A stretch of DNA of 64,000 bases from assembly GCF_002077135.1 (NCBI RefSeq), contig NZ_LDOS01000002.1, forward strand, positions 434,001-498,000. The letters run 5' to 3'. Below are positions 28,373 to 38,353 of this stretch, piece after piece (positions within the stretch are counted from its first letter, which is position 1; each line of letters begins with the position of its first letter). The notes beneath the pieces were generated by a model. It saw nothing but the letters and a program-made list of their open reading frames with translations, did no database searches and was not told where the DNA came from. Position numbers and translations under genes: made by a program. Source of the DNA: Metallibacterium scheffleri (GTDB lineage: Bacteria; Pseudomonadota; Gammaproteobacteria; Xanthomonadales; Rhodanobacteraceae).

Positions 28373-28489
28373 ATGAGCAAGAGTCTCAACCAGAAGAAAG
28401 ACGCCAAGAAAAAACCGCAGAAGACGCTGAAGGAAAAGCGCGCCGAAAAGCATGGCAAGACCGATGCCAAGGTGTTTCTGCCGAAGTGA
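28373..28489 (+). CDS. Small lysine-rich protein, 38 residues
   Basis: MSKSLNQKKDAKKKPQ begins this 38-residue, strongly basic protein, where about one residue in three is Lys or Arg. It ends KVFLPK. An AGGAG ribosome-binding site lies upstream of the ATG, and the 123-base leader carries a perfect hairpin. I recall similar tiny lysine-rich proteins in Xanthomonas relatives, without known function. The charge suggests nucleic-acid or ribosome binding, but this is a guess. Confidence 0.7.
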   Translation: MSKSLNQKKDAKKKPQKTLKEKRAEKHGKTDAKVFLPK

Positions 28490-28550
28490 TGCGACGTCGC
28501 GCTGACCAGACTGGCTCGGCGCGGCATTCGCGACCGCACTGAGCCCGGGC

Positions 28551-29735
28551 ATGGACGCATTGCGGGTCGATGTCGCCATCATCGGCGGTGGCGCGGCGGG
28601 GCTGATGTGTGCGCGCGTGGCCGGTCTGCGCGGTCGCCGCGTGCTGCTGATCGAGCACGCCGAGCGCGTCGGCAAGAAAATCCTCATGTCCGGCGGCGGG
28701 CGCTGCAATTTCACCAATACAGGCACCAGCGCGGCCAACTTCATCTCGGCCAATCCACACTTTTGCAAATCGGCGTTGGCGCGTTACACCCCGCAGGATT
28801 TCATCGCGCTGGTCGACAAGCACGGCATCGCCTGGCACGAGAAAGAGCTGGGGCAGTTGTTCTGCAATGACTCATCCAGGCAGATCGTGCGCATGCTGCT
28901 GGACGAGTGCGCGGCGGCCGGTGTGCGTGTCGAGACGCGTTGCAGCGTGGTGCGCGTGCAGCAGCACGACCGGGGTTTTGCGCTGACGACGACACTGGGC
29001 GAAGTGCGCGCACAGGCACTCGTGGTGGCCAGCGGTGGGCTGTCGATTCCGCGCATGGGTGCCACGGGTTTTGGCTACGCGCTGGCGCGCCAGTTCGGAC
29101 TTGCCGTGCGTCCGACGCGCGCGGGGCTGGCGCCGCTGACCCTGAGCGGCACGCACCAGCAGAATTACCATGACCTCAGCGGCGTTGCGCTGCCGGTGGA
29201 GGCGCGCTGCAATGGCCAGCGGTTCCGCGCCGGCCTGCTGATCACCCACCGTGGCATCAGCGGCCCGGCGATCCTGCAGATCTCCTCGTACTGGCAGCCC
29301 GGCGACGACCTGCGCTTGAACCTGCTGCCCGATGACGATGCGTTTGATGCCTTGCGTGCGCAGCAGCGCGCGCACCCCGATGCCGAGCTGCGCAGCGTGC
29401 TGGCCGAGTTGCTGCCGCGGCGGCTGGCGCAGCGTCTGTGCGAGCTCGCACTGCCCAGCCTGCCGATGCGCCAGTATCGCGGGGCCGAATTGCGCGTGTT
29501 CGCGGCGCAGCTGCAGGCATGGCCGCTGGTCGCCAGCGGCAGCGAGGGTTACCGCACTGCCGAGGTCACGCTGGGTGGCGTCGATACCGACGCGCTGTCA
29601 TCGAGCACGATGGAATCGCGCGAGGTGCCGGGCCTGTATTTCATCGGCGAGGTGGTGGACGTCAGCGGCCACCTCGGCGGGTACAACTTCCAGTGGGCAT
29701 GGTCTTCGGCGCACGCCGCCGGGATGGTGGCCTGA
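28551..29735 (+). CDS. FAD-dependent oxidoreductase of the BaiN/HI0933 (YhiN) family
   Basis: This 394-residue flavoprotein starts with a dinucleotide-binding motif IIGGGAAGLMCARVAG (about 10-25). The family signature GKKILMSGGGRCNFTNTG follows near 42-58, and the C-terminal GLYFIGEVVDVSGHLGGYNFQWAW is near 362-385. The substrate of most members is unknown; automatic labels such as aminoacetone oxidase are weakly based. The gene converges on the GIY-YIG gene with a 5-base gap. Confidence 0.92.
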   Translation: MDALRVDVAIIGGGAAGLMCARVAGLRGRRVLLIEHAERVGKKILMSGGGRCNFTNTGTSAANFISANPHFCKSALARYTPQDFIALVDKHGIAWHEKELGQLFCNDSSRQIVRMLLDECAAAGVRVETRCSVVRVQQHDRGFALTTTLGEVRAQALVVASGGLSIPRMGATGFGYALARQFGLAVRPTRAGLAPLTLSGTHQQNYHDLSGVALPVEARCNGQRFRAGLLITHRGISGPAILQISSYWQPGDDLRLNLLPDDDAFDALRAQQRAHPDAELRSVLAELLPRRLAQRLCELALPSLPMRQYRGAELRVFAAQLQAWPLVASGSEGYRTAEVTLGGVDTDALSSSTMESREVPGLYFIGEVVDVSGHLGGYNFQWAWSSAHAAGMVA

Positions 29736-29740
29736 GGCGC

Positions 29741-30028
29741 TCAATCCGCGTCGTATCCCTGCGCATGCGGCGCCGGCGGCGAGGCGCTGCCGGCGCACAG
29801 CGCGCGTTTGGCCGCCGGCGACAGTTGCTTGATCGCGTATTCGGCTTTGCTTGCGGCGGAGCGGTCGGCATGCGCGAACCGCGCCAGCAGCCGTGCCGGC
29901 GGGTGCGCGCGGGTGTAGCGTGCGCCCTTGCCGAGTACGTGCGCGGCGTAACGTGCGTCCACATCCACGGCGATGCCGGTGTAGATGCTGCCGTCCGTGC
30001 ATTCGATCAGGTAGACGAACCAGGCCAC
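29741..30028 (-). CDS. GIY-YIG domain protein (UPF0213/YhbQ type)
   Basis: This 95-residue protein is essentially one GIY-YIG domain: WFVYLIECTDGSIYTGI at the N-terminus, RYAAHVLGKGARYTRAHPP in the middle and SKAEYAIKQLS with the conserved Glu. UPF0213 members are small and may act in DNA repair. The best start is a GTG at 30028, since no ATG precedes the domain without entering the ykgJ-like gene. That gene ends 13 bases upstream, so the two are probably cotranscribed. Confidence 0.82.
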   Translation of the reverse strand: MAWFVYLIECTDGSIYTGIAVDVDARYAAHVLGKGARYTRAHPPARLLARFAHADRSAASKAEYAIKQLSPAAKRALCAGSASPPAPHAQGYDAD

Positions 30029-30041
30029 GGGTGATGACCGC

Positions 30042-30368
30042 TCAGAGGCTGGCGGCGACACGACGCCAGCGCTCGCGCTCATCCCTGCAGTCGCCGCCAC
30101 CCATGGCAAAGTCACGGCAAACCTGTGGGCGGCGCGCATGAATCGTGCAGCGCAGACTGTCGCGATCAAGCGCCGCGCACCAGCCGTCGTCGTGCCGGCG
30201 CATCACCTCCATGCCATGCGCATCATGTGTCAGCAGCCATTGCGGCACGTCATCGTCGACCATCACCAGGACCTTGAGTTGGCAGCAGCAGGCCTGGCAG
30301 CGGCTGCAACTGATCGTGGCGCGGTCTTCGTTGTCGGCAGGTACTGGCATGCCGGCAGTGTCCCACAC
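30042..30368 (-). CDS. YkgJ-family cysteine-cluster protein
   Basis: This 108-residue protein (102 if the second ATG at 30350 is used) has the cysteine cluster CSRCQACCC near residues 21-29 and further Cys in DSLRCTIHARRPQVCRDF and GGGDC. The family is thought to bind a metal or an iron-sulphur cluster. Function is unknown. It lies between an EamA permease and a GIY-YIG gene on the same strand. Confidence 0.85.
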   Translation of the reverse strand: MWDTAGMPVPADNEDRATISCSRCQACCCQLKVLVMVDDDVPQWLLTHDAHGMEVMRRHDDGWCAALDRDSLRCTIHARRPQVCRDFAMGGGDCRDERERWRRVAASL

Positions 30369-30390
30369 GGGCCGCCGTGGCTGCCCGGGG

Positions 30391-31320
30391 TCAGTCCACC
30401 AGGTTCTTGGATTCTGCAGTGGCCAGCAGCTCCGGCTGTGCCTCGTGGCGGCGCCTGCGGGATAACAGCGGGTGCAGGAACACCGCGCCCAGGATCACCA
30501 TCACGCCGAGATAAAAGCGCGCATCGAGCACCCGTTGCTCGTGCAACAGCACGATCGCCAGCACGATCGCGTACACCGGTTCGAGGTTGGTGATCAGCTG
30601 CATGCTGAACGCGCTGACCTGGCGCAGCGCATGCAGCGACAGCGCAAACGGCAGCAGCGTGCAGGCGTAGGCGAGGATCAGCAGCAGCAGCGCGTCGTGC
30701 GCATCGGGCAGCGGCCAGGCGCTGCCCGAGTGCGGCAGCAGCGGTGCCAGCATGGTGAGGAATGCTGCGCCGGCGCCCAGCTCCAGCGCGGTCACCGCCA
30801 GCGGATCGGCGTGCTCGACCAGGCGCTTGTTGAGCGCACTGAAAGTCGCCACCAGCAGCGCGGACAGCACGCCAACGCCCACACCCAGGCGCATGTCGGC
30901 GGGCACGCCATCGACCACCAGTGCCACGCCAGGCACCACCACCAGCGCCAGCAGCAACTCGCGCAATTCGAAGCGGCGCCGCGCCAGCAATGGCTCAAGG
31001 AACGCCAGGAACAGCGGCGCGACGGCGATGCAGGTGGCCGCGACCGAGGCGTTGGCCAGTTTGATCGCACCGTAAAACGTCAGCCAGTGCAGTGACACGA
31101 TCACGCCGATGCCGGCGTAGGCCAGCGCCAGGCGCAGCGGCACCACGCGTAGCGCGCGCCACACCCGCGGCACCAGCAGCAGCGTGCCGCTGACCAGCAG
31201 CATGCGCCACCACACCAGCGGCAGCGCGGCCAGCGTGATCAGCTTGCCGAGGATCGCGGTGAAGCCCCACAGGAATACGCAGAAATGGATCTGCAGGCGG
31301 GCCTTGGCCGCGGGTGACAT
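30391..31320 (-). CDS. EamA/DMT-superfamily transporter
   Basis: This 309-residue protein has ten predicted membrane helices in two EamA repeats. Examples are HFCVFLWGFTAILGK near the N-terminus and LITNLEPVYAIVLAIVLLHEQ near 245-265, the latter typical of drug/metabolite exporters. The substrate cannot be read from the sequence. The ATG at 31320 is preferred over the one at 31362, which would add an Arg-rich N-terminus. The acetoacetyl-CoA ligase ends 55 bases upstream on the same strand. Confidence 0.88.
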   Translation of the reverse strand: MSPAAKARLQIHFCVFLWGFTAILGKLITLAALPLVWWRMLLVSGTLLLVPRVWRALRVVPLRLALAYAGIGVIVSLHWLTFYGAIKLANASVAATCIAVAPLFLAFLEPLLARRRFELRELLLALVVVPGVALVVDGVPADMRLGVGVGVLSALLVATFSALNKRLVEHADPLAVTALELGAGAAFLTMLAPLLPHSGSAWPLPDAHDALLLLILAYACTLLPFALSLHALRQVSAFSMQLITNLEPVYAIVLAIVLLHEQRVLDARFYLGVMVILGAVFLHPLLSRRRRHEAQPELLATAESKNLVD

Positions 31321-31375
31321 GGTCAGCCGGTGCCGCGAGCGCGTCGCGTCGCGACACCGCACGGGCTGCGCATCA

Positions 31376-33334
31376 TCAATGCGTCTCCAGGCTGGCGCGC
31401 AGCGCGGCGAAGTGCGCCAGCGCCTGCGGGTTGGCCAGTGCGTCGGTGTTTTTCACCGCACGCCCGTGGATGGTCTCGCGCACGGCCAGCTCGGTGATCT
31501 TGCCTGACAGCGTGCGCGGGATATCGGGCACCTGCTCGATGCGCGCCGGCACGTGGCGTGGCGTGGTGTTGGCGCGGATGATCTGGCGGATACGCGCGCG
31601 CAGTGCTTCGTCGAGCTGCGCGCCTGCGCGCAGGCGCACGAACAGCACCACGCGCTCGTCGCCCTGCCAGTGCTGGCCGACGGCGATGGATTCCAGCACC
31701 TCGGGCACCTGCTCGACCTGGCGGTAGATCTCGGCGGTGCCGATGCGCACGCCGCCGGGGTTGAGCGTGGCGTCCGAGCGGCCCTGGATGATGACGCCGC
31801 CGTGCGCGGTGATCTCGACGAAATCGCCGTGCGCCCACACGCCTGGAAAGCGCTCGAAATAGGCGGCGCGGTATTTGCTGCCATCGGCGTCGTTCCAGAA
31901 GCCCACCGGCATCGACGGGAAAGGCGCCAGGCACACCAGCTCCCCCGGCTCACCGCGGACTGCCCGACCGGCGTCATCGTAGGCATCGACCTTCATGCCA
32001 AGGCCGCGGCACTGCAACTCGCCGCGATACACCGGCAACAGTGGATTGCCCAGCGCGAAGCACGAGACGATGTCGGTGCCGCCCGAGATCGAGGCCAGCA
32101 GCACGCGGTCTTTCACGTCGCGGTACACGTAATCGAAACTCTCCGGGACCAGCGGCGAACCGGTGGACAAAATCGTCTTCAGCGCCGCCAGCTTGTGCGT
32201 CTGCCGCGGCTTGACTCCGGCTTTCTCGATTGCGGCGATCCACTTGGCGCTGGTGCCGAGGATACTGATGCCGGTTTCATCGGCCAGATCCCACAGCGCG
32301 TTGCCGTCCGGATGAAACGGCGAGCCGTCGTACAGCACCACGGTGGCGCCCACGGCGAGGCTGGATACAAGCCAGTTCCACATCATCCAGCCGCAAGTGG
32401 TGAAGTAGAAGATGCGGTCATCGCGCTTCAGATCGGTGTGCAACACCAGTTCCTTGAGATGCTGCAGCAGGGTGCCGCCGGCGCCGTGCACGATGCACTT
32501 GGGTACGCCAGTGGTGCCGGATGAGTACATGATGTATTGCGCATGGTTGAACGGCATCGGGGTGAATTCGAGCGCCTCGCCGTGGCCGGCGCTGAAGTCG
32601 TCCCAGCCCTGCGCGCCGCGCAGCCCGGCCAGGCTGGCGTGCTGGCCGCTGTAGTCCAGGACCACCGTGTGCTCGATCGCGGGAATCGCATCGAGCACGC
32701 CACGCAGCTTGCCCAGCACGTCGTGGGTTTTGCCGTCGTAGGGGTAGGCATCGATGCTGACCAGCACCCTGGGCGCGATCTGGCCGAAGCGGTCGACGAT
32801 ACCGGCCACGCCGAAATCCGGCGAGGTCGATGACCACGTCGCGCCGAGCGCTGCGGCCGCGAGCATGGCGATGATGGTTTCCGGCATGTTGGGCATCAGC
32901 CCGGCGACGCGGTCGCCGGGGCCGACGCCCGCCGCGCGCAGCGCGTGACTGAAGCGGCCGACCTGCGCGGCCAGCTCGGCGTAGCTCAATTCGCGCGCAT
33001 GGCCCCACTCGTTGCGGAAGATCAGCGCCGGATGCGCGTCGCGATGGCGCAGCAGGTTTTCGGCGAAGTTGAGCCGGATGTTGGGATAAAACCGCGCGCC
33101 GGGCATGGCGTCGGGATGTTCGATGACCGGTTCGAGTTCGCCGCTGGCGCGCACGCCGCAGAACTCCCATACCAGCGGCCAGAAGCGCTGCGGCTCGCGC
33201 ACCGAGAATTCCCAAAGTGGCGCGTAGCGCAGCAAGTCCGGGTTGCCGGTGCGTTCGCGCACGAAACGCAGGAAGCGCGCCATGTTGGATGCCTCCGCGC
33301 GCTCGCGACTGGGTTCCCAGATCGGCTTGTCCAT
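31376..33334 (-). CDS. aacS: Acetoacetate--CoA ligase
   Basis: This 652-residue ANL-family enzyme activates acetoacetate to acetoacetyl-CoA with ATP. Motifs include the P-loop [14 protein letters not shown] near residues 270-283, CGWMMWNW near 312, [15 protein letters not shown] near 390, WAHGDFVEI and the catalytic Lys in [10 protein letters not shown] near 610. Length and the N-terminal FRFxRERTG...LWEFSV block fit AacS better than acetyl-CoA synthetase. The ATG at 33334 gives the usual N-terminus. etfBA upstream on the same strand suggests a link to ketone, fatty-acid or branched-chain metabolism. Confidence 0.93.
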   Translation of the reverse strand: MDKPIWEPSRERAEASNMARFLRFVRERTGNPDLLRYAPLWEFSVREPQRFWPLVWEFCGVRASGELEPVIEHPDAMPGARFYPNIRLNFAENLLRHRDAHPALIFRNEWGHARELSYAELAAQVGRFSHALRAAGVGPGDRVAGLMPNMPETIIAMLAAAALGATWSSTSPDFGVAGIVDRFGQIAPRVLVSIDAYPYDGKTHDVLGKLRGVLDAIPAIEHTVVLDYSGQHASLAGLRGAQGWDDFSAGHGEALEFTPMPFNHAQYIMYSSGTTGVPKCIVHGAGGTLLQHLKELVLHTDLKRDDRIFYFTTCGWMMWNWLVSSLAVGATVVLYDGSPFHPDGNALWDLADETGISILGTSAKWIAAIEKAGVKPRQTHKLAALKTILSTGSPLVPESFDYVYRDVKDRVLLASISGGTDIVSCFALGNPLLPVYRGELQCRGLGMKVDAYDDAGRAVRGEPGELVCLAPFPSMPVGFWNDADGSKYRAAYFERFPGVWAHGDFVEITAHGGVIIQGRSDATLNPGGVRIGTAEIYRQVEQVPEVLESIAVGQHWQGDERVVLFVRLRAGAQLDEALRARIRQIIRANTTPRHVPARIEQVPDIPRTLSGKITELAVRETIHGRAVKNTDALANPQALAHFAALRASLETH

Positions 33335-33447
33335 GGGGCGGGTGTTATCCACGCAGGCTTCCTCGTTGCAAGCCACGCATGCTATGCGCAAGCATGCGCA
33401 AAGCCAACGCGTCGCGCATGCGGCGCGCGGATTGCGTCAGTGCTGCA

Positions 33448-34389
<942 letters not shown>

Positions 34390-34406
34390 GGTCTTTTGCT
34401 CCTCGC

Positions 34407-35153
34407 TCACACCAGGCCCCTGGTTTTCAGCGCAGCCACCAGCTCGGCTACGTCCTTGACCATCACGCCCTTGCCGCGCCTGGGTGGCGGCGCGTAGTGC
34501 GTCGTCCTGAGATGGTCACCGCTGACGATGCCCAGCGCGGCCAGTTCGATCACTTCGATGGGCTTGCTCTTGGCCTTCATGATGTCCGGCAGCTTGATGA
34601 AGCGCGGTTCGTTCAGGCGCAGATCGGTGGTGACGACGGCGGGCAGGTCGACCTCCAGCGTCTCCAGGCCGGCATCGACCTCGCGCACCACCGTGGCCTT
34701 GCCGTCGGCGATGCCGAGCTTGCTGGCAAAGGTGGCCTGCGGACGCCCCCACAGCGCCGCGAGCATCTGTCCGGTCTGGTTGCTGTCGTCATCGATCGCC
34801 TGCTTGCCCAGGATCACCAGGCCCGGCTGTTCCTTTTCGACCAGCTTCAGCAGCACGCGCGCGGCGCTCAGCGGCTGCACCACATCGCTGGTGCTGACAT
34901 GGATGGCGCGATTGGCGCCCATCGCCAGGCCGTTGCGCAGATGCGCCTGCAGGTCGGCCGGGCCGATGCCGACGATCACGACCTCGCTGGCGACGCCGTG
35001 CTCGCGCAGGCGCAGCGCTTCTTCCAGCGCGATCTCGTCGAACGGATTGGGCGAGAGCTTGACGCCGTCGCTGACCACGCCGGAGCCGTCGGGCTTGACC
35101 TGGATGCGGACGTTGTAGTCCACGACGCGTTTGTAACCGACCAGGATTTTCAT
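34407..35153 (-). CDS. etfB: Electron transfer flavoprotein, beta subunit
   Basis: This 248-residue partner of EtfA starts [15 protein letters not shown] and has [14 protein letters not shown] near 37-50. The signature [26 protein letters not shown] lies near 112-137. The two subunits form the soluble flavoprotein of acyl-CoA oxidation. etfA starts 17 bases downstream, and the leader to the ATP-grasp gene is 101 bases. Confidence 0.96.
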   Translation of the reverse strand: MKILVGYKRVVDYNVRIQVKPDGSGVVSDGVKLSPNPFDEIALEEALRLREHGVASEVVIVGIGPADLQAHLRNGLAMGANRAIHVSTSDVVQPLSAARVLLKLVEKEQPGLVILGKQAIDDDSNQTGQMLAALWGRPQATFASKLGIADGKATVVREVDAGLETLEVDLPAVVTTDLRLNEPRFIKLPDIMKAKSKPIEVIELAALGIVSGDHLRTTHYAPPPRRGKGVMVKDVAELVAALKTRGLV

Positions 35154-35254
35154 GCCATGTCCTTTTGCTGTGCGGCGCGCGCGAGGCGCAGGCCGGTGCG
35201 TGTGGGTGAGTCAGCCCGCGATTTTAACCGCTCTTGGCGAGCGGGCGCCCGTGG

Positions 35255-36172
35255 TCAGGCGCGTGCATGTCGCAGCAGGGTCTGCGCGAGCCGTGCCGCG
35301 GCACCCGGCGCGAAGTCTAGGAACAGCGAGGGCTCGACCAGTTCCAGTTCGATCAGGCAGGGCGCGCCGGCGTCGTCGCGCAGCAGATCCACGCGCGCAT
35401 ACAAGGGTGCGCCGGGCGCCGAGTTGAACGGCGCGGGCAGGGCAGCCAGCACGCGCTGCGCCAGTGCCAGTTCGTCGGCTTGCGGCGTGCGCGGCTGGAT
35501 GTGCTCGGGCGCGAACAGCGCGCGCGTTGCCGCGGCGTTGGCGGCCAGCAATGGCCCCTTGCGGATGGCGTGGCTGAACACACCATCGAAAAACAGCAGC
35601 GCGGTCTCGCCGGCGCTATCCACGCGCGCCAGATATGGCTGGATCAGCGCGCGCTTGCCCTGCGCGTGGATCGCGGCGAGGTGCGCGCGCATCGCCGCGC
35701 GTGCGGCGGAGCTGTGGCGCATGGTGTCGCGCGAGCCGGCGCTGACGCTGGGCTTGATCACCAAGTCGGCGTGCGGCCATGCGGCATGTGCGGCATCCAG
35801 TGCGGGCTCGATGGCGGCATCCGCGGCGACGAAATGCGTCGGCACGATCGCCATCCCGGCCTGCGCCATCTCGCCCAGATAGCGTTTGTCAGTGTTCCAG
35901 CGCAGCAACGCGGGCGGGTTGAACAGACGCGTGCACGCGGCGGCGTGGTCTATCCAGCGCAGATATTCATCCAGGCGCCAGGTGTAATCCCAGGTCGAGC
36001 GGATCAGCGCCGCATCAAAGCGCGCCCAATCCGCCTGTGCATCGTCCCAGCACGCGATGTCCACCGCGGCGCCAGCCGCGCGCAACGCGGCCTGCAGCGG
36101 GGCGAGGTCGTCATCGCGATCCAGCGCCTCGCGCGTACTGACCAGGGCGATGCAGGGCGGTCTGCTGCTCAT
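35255..36172 (-). CDS. ATP-grasp domain protein of unknown substrate
   Basis: This 305-residue protein resembles the glutathione synthetase/RimK side of the ATP-grasp superfamily. STWDYTWRLDEYLRWI lies near 59-74, NTDKRYLGEMAQAG near 92-105, VIKPSVSAGSRDT near 138-150 with the ATP-binding Lys, and ARVDLLRDD...LIELELVEPSLFL near 263-290 has the metal-binding acidic residues. It should form an amide or ester bond using ATP. No neighbour reveals the substrate. It is divergent from dusA. Confidence 0.82.
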   Translation of the reverse strand: MSSRPPCIALVSTREALDRDDDLAPLQAALRAAGAAVDIACWDDAQADWARFDAALIRSTWDYTWRLDEYLRWIDHAAACTRLFNPPALLRWNTDKRYLGEMAQAGMAIVPTHFVAADAAIEPALDAAHAAWPHADLVIKPSVSAGSRDTMRHSSAARAAMRAHLAAIHAQGKRALIQPYLARVDSAGETALLFFDGVFSHAIRKGPLLAANAAATRALFAPEHIQPRTPQADELALAQRVLAALPAPFNSAPGAPLYARVDLLRDDAGAPCLIELELVEPSLFLDFAPGAAARLAQTLLRHARA

Positions 36173-36266
36173 GTGATTTCACGCAAAGCGCGCAGGCTAG
36201 CCGCAAGCGCAGCGATCGCCAAACGCGCCGGCTGCGCCGCTGCAGCAGATACCGGACAATGCGCCG

Positions 36267-37268
36267 ATGAATGCCGCCACAGCGCTGCCATTGCCAGCCT
36301 CGACAAGCCCCTGGCGCCTGTGCGTGGCGCCGATGATGGATTGGACCGACCGCCATTGCCGCGCGTTCCATCGCGTGCTGGCACCCGGCGCGCGCCTGTA
36401 TACCGAGATGCTGCACGCGCAGGCGCTGCTGCATGGCGATGTCGCGCACCTGCTGGCGCAGGCACCGGGTGAGCGCCCCACCGCGCTGCAACTGGGCGGC
36501 AGCGAGCCGCAGGCGCTGGCTGCGGCCGCGCGCATCGGCGCGCGCGCCGGCTACGACGAGATCAACCTCAACGTCGGCTGCCCGTCCGCGCGCGTGCAGG
36601 CCGGGCGCTTCGGCGCCTGCCTGATGCTGGAACCCGCGCTGGTCGCCGACTGCGTGCATGCGATGCAGGATGCCGTCAGCGTGCCGGTGACGGTCAAATG
36701 CCGCATCGGCGTCGACGACCAGGACGACGAGGCCGACCTCGACCGCTTCGTCGACGGCCTTGTGCATGCCACGGATCTCGGCGTGCTGGTGGTGCACGCG
36801 CGCAAGGCGTGGCTGAAGGGTCTGTCGCCGCACGAGAACCGCACGCTGCCGCCGCTGGATTACGCCCGCGTGCATCGCCTGAAGCGGCGCCACCCGTCGT
36901 TGACCGTCGTGCTCAACGGCGGGCTGCTGGATGTGGCGACGGCGCGGGCGCAGCTCGCGCACGTCGATGGCGTGATGCTGGGCCGCGCCGCTTACCACGA
37001 TCCCTGGGTGCTGGCCTGCATGGATGCCGAACTGCGCGGCGTGCAGCCACCCGCGCGCGCCACTGCATTGCGCGCGCTCAAGCCCTACGTTGAATCCGAG
37101 CTGGCACGCGGTATGCCGCTCAGGCACATCACCCGCCACGTGCTGGGCCTGTACCTCGGCCGGCCCGGCGCGCGCCGCTTCCGGCGTCTGCTTACCGAGG
37201 GTGCGCTGCACCAGGAGGCGGGCTGGGAATTGATCGAGCAGGCGCTGGTGCTGGTCGAAACGGCTTGA
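36267..37268 (+). CDS. dusA: tRNA-dihydrouridine(20/20a) synthase
   Basis: This 333-residue flavoenzyme reduces uridines in the tRNA D loop. FMN-barrel motifs are VAPMMDWTDRHCR near 20-32, NLNVGCPSARVQAGRFGACLM with the catalytic Cys near 99, and VTVKCRIGVDD near 140-150. The DusA-type segment ARKAWLKGLSPHENRTLPPLDY lies near 173-194. GRAAYHDPWVL near 235-245 closes the active site. Length is typical. It is followed by the PepSY-phoPQ operon after 141 bases. Confidence 0.96.
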   Translation: MNAATALPLPASTSPWRLCVAPMMDWTDRHCRAFHRVLAPGARLYTEMLHAQALLHGDVAHLLAQAPGERPTALQLGGSEPQALAAAARIGARAGYDEINLNVGCPSARVQAGRFGACLMLEPALVADCVHAMQDAVSVPVTVKCRIGVDDQDDEADLDRFVDGLVHATDLGVLVVHARKAWLKGLSPHENRTLPPLDYARVHRLKRRHPSLTVVLNGGLLDVATARAQLAHVDGVMLGRAAYHDPWVLACMDAELRGVQPPARATALRALKPYVESELARGMPLRHITRHVLGLYLGRPGARRFRRLLTEGALHQEAGWELIEQALVLVETA

Positions 37269-37380
37269 GATCAGTTTGCAAATCCGGCCATGCGGCTGCT
37301 TGACCCCAAACGATTGCTTGCAAACAAGCGCGCGTGATTCAGGCGCGATTCCGACGCGCGCGCCCGGAACGGGGCAAGCT

Positions 37381-37397
37381 AGCTGAACAAGCTGAAC
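37381..37397 (+). promoter_or_regulatory. Direct repeat upstream of the PepSY-phoPQ operon
   Basis: AGCTGAAC occurs twice with one base between the copies, ending 13 bases before the operon start at 37410. Response regulators of the PhoP type bind direct repeats, so this may be an autoregulatory site. The spacing (9 bases) differs from the 11-base period of the known PhoP box. Confidence 0.3.
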
Positions 37398-37409
37398 TAC
37401 CATACCGCC

Positions 37410-37661
37410 ATGCCACCGTTCCGTATCCTGCTGGTTCCCGCTCTGATGATGTTGGCCGGTCTGGCGCACGCCGCCGACAAGCCCGCGATCACGCTCGATC
37501 AGGCCGTGGCCAAGGTGCAGCGCGAGACCGGCGGCAAGGTGCTGGCGGCGGACAGCATCCGCGTGGGCCGGCGTGAGGTGATTTATCGCATCAAGGTGAT
37601 CACGCCCGCAGGCGTGGTCAAGGTGGTCCAGATCAAGACCGAACTGAAGGAGAAACGCTGA
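37410..37661 (+). CDS. Small exported PepSY-domain protein
   Basis: This 83-residue protein has a signal peptide (about 1-22, ending AHAAD) and one PepSY domain: ITLDQAVAKVQRETGGKVLAAD, then the strand RREVIYRIKVITPAG. Such proteins often sit beside two-component genes and may modulate the sensor or a periplasmic protease. The stop overlaps the phoP start by one base (TGATG), so it is the first gene of this operon. Confidence 0.85.
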   Translation: MPPFRILLVPALMMLAGLAHAADKPAITLDQAVAKVQRETGGKVLAADSIRVGRREVIYRIKVITPAGVVKVVQIKTELKEKR

Positions 37662-38353
37662 TGCGCATTCTGCTGGTGGAAGACGAAGCCCCGTTGCGCG
37701 AGACGCTGGCGGCGCGCCTGAAGCGCGATGGCTACGCCGTGGACATGGCCGTCGATGGCGAGGACGGCCTGTTCCAGGGCCGCGAGGTGCCGTTTGACCT
37801 GGCGATCATCGACCTGGGCCTGCCCAAGATGTCGGGCATGGAGCTGGTCAAGGCGCTGCGCGAGGTCGGGCAGCGCTTTCCGATCCTGATCCTGACCGCG
37901 CGCAGTTCGTGGCAGGACAAGGTCGAGGCACTGAAATATGGCGCCGACGATTACTTGGTCAAGCCATTTCACGTCGAGGAACTGCTGGCGCGCATCAACG
38001 CGCTGGTGCGGCGCGCCAGCGGCTGGTCCAAGCCGCAGTTGCGCTGTGGGCCGGTATTGCTGGACACCACCGCGCAGATGGTCACGGTCGATGGCAAGCC
38101 GGCCGATCTGACCAGCTACGAGTACAAGGTGCTGGAATACCTGATGCTGCATGCCGGCGAGCTGGTGTCCAAGGCCGACCTGACCGAGCACATCTACCAG
38201 CAGGATTTCGATCGCGACTCGAACGTGCTCGAGGTGTTCATCGGGCGTCTGCGCCGCAAGCTCGACGCGGACGGCTCGCTGAAGCCCATCGAGACCGTGC
38301 GTGGCCGCGGCTATCGCTTCGCCATCCCGCGCAGCGAGGCCGATGAGGACTGA
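37661..38353 (+). CDS. phoP: PhoP-type response regulator (OmpR family)
   Basis: This 230-residue regulator has a receiver domain: acidic pocket EDEAP near 7-11, phospho-acceptor Asp in AIIDLGLPKMSG near 51, LTAR near 79 and KPF near 101. A winged-helix DNA-binding domain follows (about 125-222, ending TVRGRGYRF). Sequence is closest to the PhoP/QseB group. In relatives PhoP controls envelope and divalent-cation responses; the signal here is unproven. The downstream kinase overlaps by 11 bases. Confidence 0.9.
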   Translation: MRILLVEDEAPLRETLAARLKRDGYAVDMAVDGEDGLFQGREVPFDLAIIDLGLPKMSGMELVKALREVGQRFPILILTARSSWQDKVEALKYGADDYLVKPFHVEELLARINALVRRASGWSKPQLRCGPVLLDTTAQMVTVDGKPADLTSYEYKVLEYLMLHAGELVSKADLTEHIYQQDFDRDSNVLEVFIGRLRRKLDADGSLKPIETVRGRGYRFAIPRSEADED

